From contig JAAHIA010000023.1 of NCBI GenBank assembly GCA_010671975.1, positions 1 to 22,629 of the forward strand: a DNA stretch of 22,629 nucleotides. The letters are read 5' to 3'. Below, piece by piece: positions 16,548-22,629 of this stretch (position 1 is the first letter of the stretch; the number at the start of each line of letters is the position of its first letter). This stretch comes from Leptolyngbya sp. SIO4C1 (GTDB lineage: Bacteria; Cyanobacteriota; Cyanobacteriia; Phormidesmidales; Phormidesmidaceae). Position numbers and translations under genes: made by a program. The notes under the pieces were generated by a model that was given only the letters and a program-made list of their open reading frames with translations, was not told the DNA's origin and made no database searches.

Positions 16548-17675
16548 ATGCCCGATGCGACCCCGGATGCGCTTACGAATGGGCTGCTGCCGATTGCTTC
16601 GCAGTTTGTTCGCCAAGGACAGGTCACTCAGATTCAGCCGCTGGGCAACGGCAATATTAATGACACATTTTTGGTTCGAGTAGACGCTGCGCGAACCGAT
16701 ACTTGCTTTGTGCTGCAGCGGCTAAACACTCAGGTTTTTCCGTGTCCACAGCAGGTCATGCACAATATTCATATCTACACCGAGCATGTGCGACAGCGCC
16801 TGGTGCATTCACCGCCGGCTGAAAGTCGCCGCTGGGAGATACCGCGCGTGCTGCTGACGCAGACAGGACAGAACGGCTGGCTATCGCCGGAGGGATCTTT
16901 CTGGCGAGCGCTGAGCTTTATCCCGCAGGCGCTGACGGTTGAAACGCTGCAAACAAGAGAGCAGGCGCAGGAAGTTGGCTTTGGGCTTGGGATGTTTCAC
17001 ACACTCATTAGCGACCTGCCGCCTGAGCAGCTTGCCGATACTTTGGTAGGGTTTCACATTGCGCCGCGCTACCTGCAGCAGTATGAGACTGTTCTAGCTG
17101 CTCTGCCAGAAACGGCGGAAGCGCAATATTGCTATACCTTTATTGCCGCACGTCAGGCACAGATTGGCGTACTAGAGCAAGCAAAACAGCGAGGAAAGCT
17201 GCCCTTACGGTCTATTCACGGTGACCCCAAGGTCAACAATATTTTGTTTGACAAAGCGACTCGACAAGCAATCAGCCTGGTCGATCTCGATACGATTAAG
17301 CCCGGACTGGTACACTACGATATTGGCGACTGCCTGCGCTCAGGCTGTAATCTGCTGGGCGAAGAAACCGATCGGTGGCAGACGGTACGATTTGAGCTAG
17401 ACCTGTGCGAGTCAATGCTGCAGGGCTACTGCGCGATCGCAAATGCCTTCCTCACGCCCGCAGACTATGCCTATCTCTATGACGCCATCTGGCTGCTGCC
17501 CTATGAGCTGGGGCTGAGATTTTTCACCGACTACCTTGCCGGTGATGTTTACTTTAAGACGACCTATGCTAAGCATAATTTAGCCAGAGCGCTGGTGCAG
17601 TTTAAGCTGGTCGAAAGCATTGAAGCCCAGGAAAGCGCCATTCGCGCTATTATTCAAGCGCTCTGCAAAGGCTAG
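16548..17675 (+). CDS. APH-fold sugar kinase, N-acetylhexosamine 1-kinase (NahK)-like
   Basis: The product has 375 residues with the aminoglycoside phosphotransferase fold. The pattern is close to NahK-type anomeric sugar kinases: GNGNINDTF at 33-41 (nucleotide loop), FVLQRLNTQVFPCP starting at 54, then the catalytic loop HGDPKVNN at 224-231 with Asp226, and the metal-binding VDLDTIKPG at 245-253. No signal or membrane segment is present. A GAGG precedes the ATG, and the gap to sqdX is only 18 bases, so cotranscription is likely. The substrate is unknown; a hexose or hexosamine phosphorylated at C1 is the family expectation. Other APH-fold kinases (choline, homoserine) fit the motifs less well. 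Confidence 0.85.
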   Translation: MPDATPDALTNGLLPIASQFVRQGQVTQIQPLGNGNINDTFLVRVDAARTDTCFVLQRLNTQVFPCPQQVMHNIHIYTEHVRQRLVHSPPAESRRWEIPRVLLTQTGQNGWLSPEGSFWRALSFIPQALTVETLQTREQAQEVGFGLGMFHTLISDLPPEQLADTLVGFHIAPRYLQQYETVLAALPETAEAQYCYTFIAARQAQIGVLEQAKQRGKLPLRSIHGDPKVNNILFDKATRQAISLVDLDTIKPGLVHYDIGDCLRSGCNLLGEETDRWQTVRFELDLCESMLQGYCAIANAFLTPADYAYLYDAIWLLPYELGLRFFTDYLAGDVYFKTTYAKHNLARALVQFKLVESIEAQESAIRAIIQALCKG

Positions 17676-17701
17676 CTGCCAAATCAGAACAGATGAACCC
17701 G

Positions 17702-17728
17702 TATAATAAAGCTAGCTTTTCGAGGAGG
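17702..17728 (+). promoter_or_regulatory. Consensus -10 box and strong ribosome binding site for the Uma2 gene
   Basis: TATAAT at 17702-17707 is a perfect -10 hexamer, but no good -35 sits at normal spacing (CCAAAT at 17 bases). AGGAGG at 17723-17728 lies eight bases before the ATG at 17737 and fixes the start. The leader would be about 25 bases. Confidence 0.5.
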
Positions 17729-17736
17729 CCTAAGCG

Positions 17737-18462
17737 ATGGTTGCTGCCAAAAACACTCCCCTAACCGAAGCCTCATTGCCAGCCGAAATTAGCGTACCGC
17801 CTGGCGACCTCTACAGTGATGAACCTCCTTTGGAAACCGATCTTCATCTCCGACAGATGCTGCTGCTGCTCTCTAGCCTAGAATGGCTCTGGCAAGATCG
17901 CCAGGATTTTTTTGCCTCGGGCAACCTGACCATCTACTTTAGCCCCAAGCAGATTAAATCTCAGGACTTTCGAGGCCCTGACTTTTTTGTGGTGCTAAAT
18001 ACCGAGCGGCGCACTCGCAAAAGCTGGGTGGTTTGGGAAGAAGAGGGCAAATACCCTAACCTGATTGTAGAAATTCTCTCAGACAGCACGGCCAAGGCCG
18101 ACCGAGAGACTAAAAAACAGATTTACCAAGACACGTTTCGCACGCCCGAATACTTTTGGTTTGATCCAGACTCGTTAGAGTTTGCCGGCTTTGTGCTGAT
18201 GGCCGGTCAGTATGAGCCAATTTCACCCAGTGAAGTCGGCTACCTCTGGAGCCGACAGCTCAATCTGTATCTCGGCGTCTACGAAACGAAGCTGCGATTT
18301 TTTACGGCCGAAGGAGATCTTGTGCCGCTGCCAGAAGAAGCTGCTAAAGCCGCCCAGCAGCAGGCAGCGCAGGCTCAGCAGCAGGCAGCGCAGGCCCAGC
18401 AGCAGGCAGCCCGCCTAGCAGAGCGGCTCAGAGCACTCGGCGTTGACCCTGATACGGTATGA
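17737..18462 (+). CDS. Uma2-family PD-(D/E)XK nuclease-like protein with Q/A heptad tail
   Basis: The product has 241 residues. Residues about 25-190 match the Uma2 family (DUF820), common in large copy number in cyanobacteria: RGPDFFVV with Asp82, NLIVEILSDSTAKADRETKK with Glu112 and a Lys pair at 126-127, then the EYFWFDP block. These fit a restriction-endonuclease-like D-ExK-type core, though nuclease activity is rarely tested. From 201 the protein is a coiled-coil tail built of AQQQAAQ heptads, then LAERLRALGVDPDTV, an ending often seen in this family. The stop overlaps the NUDIX start as ATGA, so the two are translationally coupled. Confidence 0.9.
   Translation: MVAAKNTPLTEASLPAEISVPPGDLYSDEPPLETDLHLRQMLLLLSSLEWLWQDRQDFFASGNLTIYFSPKQIKSQDFRGPDFFVVLNTERRTRKSWVVWEEEGKYPNLIVEILSDSTAKADRETKKQIYQDTFRTPEYFWFDPDSLEFAGFVLMAGQYEPISPSEVGYLWSRQLNLYLGVYETKLRFFTAEGDLVPLPEEAAKAAQQQAAQAQQQAAQAQQQAARLAERLRALGVDPDTV
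18355..18410 (+). repeat. 21-bp tandem repeat inside the Uma2 gene, about 2.7 units
   Basis: Units begin at 18355, 18376 and 18397. The first two are identical except for the last base; the third keeps its first 14 bases. Each unit encodes one seven-residue helical heptad of the AQQQAAQ type, so unit gain or loss would keep the frame and lengthen or shorten the coiled coil. Confidence 0.85.
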
Positions 18463-18929
18463 CCGCTAGTTCAACGCTGCAGGTAGTCGCCTATGCCGTT
18501 GTTGACGGCAACCGACTGCTGACGGTGAGAAAGCAGAATACGGCCAAATTTATGTTCCCTGGTGGTAAGCCAGAGCCGGGAGAAGATAGTTTTGCGGCCG
18601 TAGTCAGAGAAGTTCGAGAGGAGCTGAACTGTCAGGTCGATTTGCCCACAGTGCAGTTTTTAGGAGAGTTTATTACCGCCGCTGCCAATGAGGCCAACAC
18701 TAGACTGGTGGCGCATGTCTTCTGTGGACAGCTGCTGGGCGAACCTATAGCTGCGAGCGAGATTGCTGAGATTCGCTGGTTAGCGGCTCAGCCGGGCAGC
18801 CAGCAGCCAGATATTGACCCAGCGCTGCTAGCGCCGCTGATTACCGACTGCGTTTGGCCGCGACTGCTAGCGCTGTCGCACCTGCAGTCTGCACCTGCAG
18901 TCTTAAGTCAGCCGAGCGGCAGCAATTGA
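18459..18929 (+). CDS. NUDIX hydrolase
   Basis: The product has 156 residues. The NUDIX box runs from Gly36: G-x5-E42-x7-R50-E51-V-x-E54-E55, with Asn57 where the consensus Gly stands. MFPGGKPEPGE leads into it, the arrangement seen in MutT-like enzymes and ADP-ribose or nucleotide pyrophosphatases. It hydrolyses a nucleoside diphosphate linked to another moiety; the exact substrate is unknown. A following block (IRWLAAQPG) fits the substrate-pocket loop. The start ATG overlaps the Uma2 stop by four bases. The C-terminal 20 or so residues are Ser/Pro-rich and look disordered. The gene ends 56 bases before the importer operon. Confidence 0.92.
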   Translation: MTASSTLQVVAYAVVDGNRLLTVRKQNTAKFMFPGGKPEPGEDSFAAVVREVREELNCQVDLPTVQFLGEFITAAANEANTRLVAHVFCGQLLGEPIAASEIAEIRWLAAQPGSQQPDIDPALLAPLITDCVWPRLLALSHLQSAPAVLSQPSGSN

Positions 18930-18953
18930 ACTGCGATCGCAAAGTTTGATAGC

Positions 18954-18971
18954 CTGTAAACCCATCTACAG
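18954..18971 (+). promoter_or_regulatory. Short inverted repeat upstream of the importer operon
   Basis: CTGTA (18954-18958) and TACAG (18967-18971) flank eight bases, 14 bases before the importer's first ATG. It could be an operator half-site pair or chance; a HIP1 site lies just upstream at 18933-18940. Confidence 0.25.
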
Positions 18972-18985
18972 TTCTTGATCAGCAT

Positions 18986-19918
18986 ATGCTAACCTTACGA
19001 ACGCGACTTTTTTCTGGTCTACTCAGCCTTAGCGTTTTAGCAGGTGGACTGACTGCTTGTACGCAGCCAGAGCCCGCTACTGATAATGAGTCAGCTGGTA
19101 GCAGCGAACCCCTAACGCTAGGCGCGATTCCTGACCAAGATCCAGAAAAGCTGCAGCGGTTGAATGCGCTGTTAGCTGACTATCTTGAAGCTGAGCTAGC
19201 GGTGCCGGTTGAGTATAAGCCAGTGACCGACTATGCTGCTGCTGTCACCGCATTCAAAGTAGGCGATCTAGATTTAGTCTGGTTTGGCGGGCTTACCGGC
19301 GTCCAGGCAAGGCTGCAGGTCGAAGGTGCGCAGGCACTTGTCCAGCGCGATATTGACGAACAGTTTCACAGTGTTTTCATTGCCAACGAAAACGCGGGTC
19401 TGTCGGCGCTCGACAACCTTGGCGAGCTGAGCACGCTTAAGGGTAAGTCGCTGACTTTTGGCAGTGAATCTTCTACCTCGGGGCGGCTGATGCCGCAGTA
19501 TTTTCTGCAGCAGGCTGGCGTTGAGCTGTCTGATTTCAGAGGCGAGGTGGGCTTTTCTGGCAATCACGATGCCACTATTAAGCTGGTGGAGGCAGGCACC
19601 TATGAGATAGGCGCGCTAAACCAGCAGGTGTGGGAAGATCGGCTGGCCGAAGGTGCGATTGACACCAATAAAGTCAGCGTAATCTGGCAAACGCCGGCCT
19701 ACTATGACTATCACTGGGTGGTTAATCCAGCAGTGGAGACACGCTATGGCGAAGGCTTTGTTGAGGAGGTGCAGGCAGCCCTGCTAGCGCTTGATCCGGC
19801 TGTGCCAGAGGAGAAGGCTATCTTAGATCTCTTTGGAGCAGAGAAATTTATTGCGACAGAAAACAGCAACTACGAACAGATTGAGGCCGTCGGACGAGAG
19901 ATTGGCAAAGTCCAGTAG
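18986..19918 (+). CDS. PhnD-superfamily ABC substrate-binding lipoprotein (phosphonate/phosphite or selenate type)
   Basis: The product has 310 residues. A lipoprotein signal ends in LTAC with Cys25, anchoring it to the periplasmic side of the membrane. The binding domain has LGAIPDQDPEKL near 45, PVTDYAAAVTAFKVGDLDLVWFG, the ligand-binding loop GSESSTSGRLMPQYF around 159-173, FSGNHDATI, and a late block QTPAYYDYHWVV. SSTSG is the standard anion-binding loop of PhnD-like proteins. The HDATI, YYDYHW and LFGAEKFIATENSNYEQIE wording reminds me of the group annotated 'putative selenate ABC transporter substrate-binding protein'. Substrate is therefore open: phosphonate, phosphite, selenate or a related oxyanion. 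The ATPase and fused permease follow with overlap, forming an operon. Confidence 0.88.
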   Translation: MLTLRTRLFSGLLSLSVLAGGLTACTQPEPATDNESAGSSEPLTLGAIPDQDPEKLQRLNALLADYLEAELAVPVEYKPVTDYAAAVTAFKVGDLDLVWFGGLTGVQARLQVEGAQALVQRDIDEQFHSVFIANENAGLSALDNLGELSTLKGKSLTFGSESSTSGRLMPQYFLQQAGVELSDFRGEVGFSGNHDATIKLVEAGTYEIGALNQQVWEDRLAEGAIDTNKVSVIWQTPAYYDYHWVVNPAVETRYGEGFVEEVQAALLALDPAVPEEKAILDLFGAEKFIATENSNYEQIEAVGREIGKVQ

Positions 19919-20660
19919 TGTAGCACCCGCATTTGAGCTAAAGCAGGTGAGCTGTCAGTTTGGCCAGCTGCGCGCCTTGAGCAATCTGTCACTCACAATT
20001 CAGGCCGGTGAGCGCGTAGCGCTGATTGGCGCGAGCGGTGCAGGCAAAAGCACGCTGCTGATGCTGCTCAACGGTTCGCTGATACCTACGGCTGGAGAGA
20101 TTTGGGCTTTGGGCCAGCCGCTTGGCCAGCTCTCCTCTCAGCAGCGACGGCAGGTGCAGCGGCAGCTGGGCACGATCTATCAGCAGCAGCATCTGGTGGC
20201 GAATTTGTCGGTGATTCACAACATCAACGCCGGGCATTTGGGCCGCTGGCCGCTGTGGAAAGCCGCCTGGTCCTTAGTTTGGCCTTTGGAAGTTGACACC
20301 GCTGCCGCCGCGATGGCGCAGGTGGGCATTGCCGAAAAGCTCTATGCTCGTACTGACCGGCTCTCGGGCGGGCAGCAGCAGCGGGTGGCGATCGCCCGTG
20401 CCCTGGTACAAAATCCCGCTGCTTTGCTGGCGGATGAGCCAATTGCCAGCGTAGACCCGGCCCGCGCCGCAGATATTATGTCGCTGCTGCGCCATCTCTG
20501 TGAAACCACTGGTAAGACGCTGGTAGTGAGCCTGCACGATGTGGCCGCCGCGCGAGCTTACTGCGATCGCATTTTAGGCCTGCGCGCCGGGCAGCTGCTA
20601 TTTGACCTGCCGGCTGCTGACGTCACCGATAACCTCACGGCCGATCTCTACCGGCTTTGA
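19902..20660 (+). CDS. PhnC-type ABC transporter ATPase
   Basis: The product has 252 residues from the chosen start. Walker A GASGAGKST is at 43-51, a Q-loop near 94-97 (YQQQ), the signature LSGGQQQRVAIARAL at 154-168, Walker B ALLADEP at 174-180, and the switch His212 in SLHD. The order and LGTIYQQQHLVANLSVIHNI resemble PhnC. No ATG fits: the ORF could run back to an ATG at 19833, but that would overlap the binding-protein gene by 86 bases with unrelated residues, so I prefer TTG at 19902, overlapping it by 17 bases. The permease ATG follows the stop after a single base. It energises the importer at the inner face of the membrane. Confidence 0.92.
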   Translation: MAKSSSVAPAFELKQVSCQFGQLRALSNLSLTIQAGERVALIGASGAGKSTLLMLLNGSLIPTAGEIWALGQPLGQLSSQQRRQVQRQLGTIYQQQHLVANLSVIHNINAGHLGRWPLWKAAWSLVWPLEVDTAAAAMAQVGIAEKLYARTDRLSGGQQQRVAIARALVQNPAALLADEPIASVDPARAADIMSLLRHLCETTGKTLVVSLHDVAAARAYCDRILGLRAGQLLFDLPAADVTDNLTADLYRL

Positions 20661-20661
20661 C

Positions 20662-22311
20662 ATGACTCGCATTCACCGCGCCGGCTGGGGACTGGGCCTA
20701 TTGGCAGCGCTGCTCTGGGCGCTGACTCAGACCGGCTGGGGCCAGCGCCCAGTGTGGAATCCGGGCGGTCTACCGCAGGCTTTTCAGTTCGTTAGCGCCA
20801 GCTGGCAGCCGGACCTTAGCGCCGATTTTTTAGCTGTGATCGTCCGCGCCACCGGCATCACCTTTGCCTATGCCGTCTGCGGCACCACGCTCAGCCTATT
20901 GCTTGGCTTCATCGGCGGTATTCTCACTGCCGACATCTGGTGGCAAACGCTGCTGGGTCACCCTCGCTATCCGCTGGGCCTACGCGGGCTGCTGGCCGTT
21001 CCGCGCGCTATCCACGAGCTAATTTGGGGCCTATTTTTCATCAACCTGTTTGGGCTTGATCCACTAGTAGCCGTGCTAGCGATCGCGCTGCCCTTTGGCG
21101 CTACCGTTGCCAAAGTCTTTGCCGACATTCTCGACGAGACCGATCCTAAACCGCTGCAGACCCTACTTAGCGCTGGAGCTAGACCGCTTAGCGCCTTCTG
21201 CTACGGTCTGCTGCCGCAGGCCCTACCCAACCTGTTTTCCTACAGCTTTTACCGATTTGAATGCTCGCTGCGCTCTGCCGCCGTCCTGGGCATCATCGGC
21301 GCCGGTGGCCTCGGCTACGAAATTTTTCTCAGCCTCCAGTCGCTTCGCTACGAACAGCTCTGGACCGGCTTCTACGCCCTGATGCTGCTCAACGGCTGCG
21401 TTGACGCCTGGAGCGCTTGGGTAAGGCGACGGTTGGGGTTTGTTGGGCGGCTGGCGATTGGGCGGAAGGGGGAGAATCAAAGTGGGGGTCTTGCCCGTCA
21501 GTATTTCCTCAGCGACGCAGACCCAAAATTCAAAATTAACTCCCTCTTCCTTTCCTGGCTCATCCTCGCTCTGACGATTCCGCTCTGCTTTCATGCGCTC
21601 GATCTCGACTGGTCGCAGCTGTGGGCGGCGGAAACCGGGGGGCGGCTCAGGGATGTTTTGCAAGCAGCGGTGCCGTCTGCGATTGCGCTAGCGCAGCTTT
21701 GGGAGCTGGGGCGGCTGTCGCTGCAGACGCTGGCGATGTCAATATTGGCGATCGCAGTCGCGACGAGCGGTGGACTGCTGTTTTCAGTGCTGGTGATTCG
21801 GCTGCCGGGCGGGGAGCTGTCGCTAGCAGGACGACTGCGAGCTGGTTTGGGGCGGCTGTGCCTGCTGCTGAGCCGAGCGATCCCAGCGCCAATCTGGGCG
21901 CTGGTGTTTTTGTTTGTGACGTTTCCCGGCATTTTGCCCGGAGCAATGGCGCTAGGGATTCACAACTTTGGCATCTTGGGGCGGCTGATGGCAGAGGCGA
22001 ACGAAAACTTGGACGAGCGGCCGCTGCAGGCGCTGCTAGTGCTGGGCGCGACGGGACCGCAGCAGGTACTTTACGGACTGCTGCCAGCCAACTTGCCGCA
22101 GTTTATTGCCTACAGCCTTTATCGCTGGGAAGTCTGCCTGCGAGAGACGGTAATTGTCGGACTGGTGGGCGCGGGCGGGCTAGGGCGGCTGATGACCGAG
22201 CAGCTGAGCAGCTTTGACTATGCAGGCCTGACGATGACGCTGGCGGCCTTCGGGCTGCTGACTTGGCTAGTAGATGGAATGAGTCGGGCGATGCGAACCG
22301 GGCTGCGCTAG
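20662..22311 (+). CDS. Tandem-fused PhnE-PhnE type ABC permease
   Basis: The product has 549 residues and contains two complete permease units in one chain. Unit one is about 1-260, unit two about 294-549. The halves are clearly homologous: YGLLPQALPNLFSYSFYR (181-198) aligns with YGLLPANLPQFIAYSLYR (471-488), and GIIGAGGLG with GLVGAGGLG, an offset of 290 residues. Each has the cytoplasmic EAA-like loop before it (for example ADILDETDPKPLQTLLSAGA, and NENLDERPLQALLVLGATG). A single chain could therefore supply both permease subunits. I start at ATG 20662, one base after the ATPase stop; the ORF extension upstream to 20602 lies inside the ATPase gene. The linker at about 261-293 is Gly/Arg/charged and encoded by repeat-like DNA. 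Confidence 0.92.
   Translation: MTRIHRAGWGLGLLAALLWALTQTGWGQRPVWNPGGLPQAFQFVSASWQPDLSADFLAVIVRATGITFAYAVCGTTLSLLLGFIGGILTADIWWQTLLGHPRYPLGLRGLLAVPRAIHELIWGLFFINLFGLDPLVAVLAIALPFGATVAKVFADILDETDPKPLQTLLSAGARPLSAFCYGLLPQALPNLFSYSFYRFECSLRSAAVLGIIGAGGLGYEIFLSLQSLRYEQLWTGFYALMLLNGCVDAWSAWVRRRLGFVGRLAIGRKGENQSGGLARQYFLSDADPKFKINSLFLSWLILALTIPLCFHALDLDWSQLWAAETGGRLRDVLQAAVPSAIALAQLWELGRLSLQTLAMSILAIAVATSGGLLFSVLVIRLPGGELSLAGRLRAGLGRLCLLLSRAIPAPIWALVFLFVTFPGILPGAMALGIHNFGILGRLMAEANENLDERPLQALLVLGATGPQQVLYGLLPANLPQFIAYSLYRWEVCLRETVIVGLVGAGGLGRLMTEQLSSFDYAGLTMTLAAFGLLTWLVDGMSRAMRTGLR
21524..21538 (+). repeat. AAAATTCAAAATTA motif in the permease linker
   Basis: AAAATTCAAAATTA resembles a widespread cyanobacterial intergenic repeat made of AATTCAAAATT-type units. 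Here it lies in frame in the coding linker between the two permease domains and encodes about five residues (PKFKIN region). It is AT-rich in an otherwise GC-rich gene, next to a G-rich stretch at 21431-21490. Confidence 0.5.
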
Positions 22312-22496
22312 CGGGCTCGTTCGTTGACTTTGCGAATCATGCTTTCAGCGAGGTCAATGGCAAGCACAGTTAAAAACTGCTCCTGCTGCCCTTTAGCCGC
22401 ATCGTCGCTGATCTGGCTATAGATATGCGGGTTGGCAAGTAGCCCAGCTAGCAAGTGAGCAGCCACGTCTTTTACTTCGCGCGCTTGTAGTTCCAT
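22308..22496 (-). CDS. Small hypothetical helical protein
   Basis: The product has 62 residues, probably two or three amphipathic helices, with a charged N terminus (MELQAREVKDVAAHLL), ISDDAAKGQQEQFLTVLAIDLAESMI and a basic end. No signal or membrane segment and no cysteine are present. I do not recognise the family. Coding is supported by sensible composition and an AAGG about 10 bases before the ATG. It meets the permease gene tail to tail: the two stop codons share the palindrome CTAG at 22308-22311. The start side is divergent from the possible leader and partial gene at 22523 onward. Confidence 0.6.
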   Translation of the reverse strand: MELQAREVKDVAAHLLAGLLANPHIYSQISDDAAKGQQEQFLTVLAIDLAESMIRKVNERAR

Positions 22497-22522
22497 TGGA
22501 GAGCCTTCTGAAGGATATCTCT

Positions 22523-22579
22523 ATGGTCGCGCGGTCGCAGCGCTTCTCGCACCTTTCTATCAAAAGTGAGAAAAATTGA
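22523..22579 (+). CDS. Possible 18-codon upstream ORF (leader peptide)
   Basis: ATG at 22523 opens 18 codons ending TGA at 22577-22579, which overlaps the next ATG as TGATG. GAAGGA at 22510-22515 is a fair ribosome binding site. This is too short to claim as a gene from coding statistics; it is listed because of its coupling to the following frame. Confidence 0.25.
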   Translation: MVARSQRFSHLSIKSEKN

Positions 22580-22629
22580 TGAAAAACTCAAGTGTTGGGG
22601 CAAGCAGTGCTATCACTACCAGTAGTGCA
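22579..22629 (+). CDS. Possible 5' end of a gene running off the window
   Basis: From the ATG at 22579 the frame stays open to the last base (17 codons: MKNSSVGASSAITTSSA). The Ser/Ala/Thr-rich stretch is compatible with a low-complexity N terminus, but it is too short to identify. No strong Shine-Dalgarno is present; translation could be coupled to the small frame ending at the same TGATG. Confidence 0.3.
   Translation, partial: MKNSSVGASSAITTSSA

Noticed and set aside
19833..19901. ATG start for the ABC ATPase at 19833
   Set aside because: It overlaps the binding-protein gene by 86 bases and adds 23 residues not typical of PhnC-like ATPases.
21621..22217. 198-residue plus frame overlapping the second permease unit
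   Set aside because: It is Ala/Gly/Arg-rich low-complexity sequence, a frame shadow; the permease frame carries the conserved motifs.
1..22629. tRNA, rRNA, CRISPR arrays, transposases or phage genes
   Set aside because: I looked for each on both strands and found no supporting sequence.

Overview
The window is bacterial chromosome, almost certainly cyanobacterial. The octamer GCGATCGC (HIP1 core) occurs 24 times by my reading, about one per kb. The gene set also fits: sqdB and sqdX for the thylakoid sulfolipid SQDG, a cyanobacterial-type cbiD next to guaA, a Uma2-family gene, and several conserved small proteins of the kind seen in cyanobacteria. Base composition is moderately GC-rich, with visibly AT-richer patches at the left edge and in the DUF4160/DUF2442 pair. 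I see no rRNA, tRNA, CRISPR array, insertion sequence or phage module. Genes are tightly packed and no gene-free stretch exceeds 300 bases; the longest gap is 13830-14067.

Layout, left to right. 1-564 is the 3' end of an unrecognised, AT-richer gene. Next come a Nif3-like metal protein (minus) and a divergent coiled-coil protein (plus). moaA (minus, molybdopterin synthesis) follows, and diverging from it is a DUF4160-DUF2442 pair that looks like a small toxin-antitoxin-type cassette, with inverted repeats in the shared intergenic region. Then cbiD (corrin ring methylation) and guaA (GMP synthase), a small conserved protein whose ATG lies inside a pyrimidine-rich repeat tract, and a phasin-like protein. 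A class A beta-lactamase-fold serine hydrolase (minus) is divergent from a CPA1-type Na+/H+ antiporter with a long cytoplasmic tail.

The middle holds a GH13 alpha-glucan hydrolase, a phytase-like lipoprotein, the sulfolipid genes sqdB and sqdX, and, 18 bases after sqdX, an N-acetylhexosamine-kinase-like phosphotransferase. sqdB makes UDP-sulfoquinovose and sqdX transfers it to diacylglycerol. A hairpin with a T run separates sqdB from sqdX. The kinase partner is unexplained.

The right third holds a Uma2-family gene with a Q/A heptad tail, overlapping a NUDIX hydrolase by ATGA. It is followed by a compact ABC importer operon: a PhnD-type binding lipoprotein, a PhnC-type ATPase and a tandem-fused PhnE-PhnE permease. 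The binding protein reads more like the 'putative selenate' branch of the PhnD superfamily than classical phosphonate PhnD. The inter-domain linker of the permease contains a sequence that looks like a cyanobacterial intergenic repeat. A small minus-strand hypothetical gene and the possible start of another gene close the window.

The points most worth a second look are the fused importer and its substrate, the kinase beside sqdX, the DUF4160/DUF2442 cassette with its palindromes, and the repeat-derived start codon at 6932.
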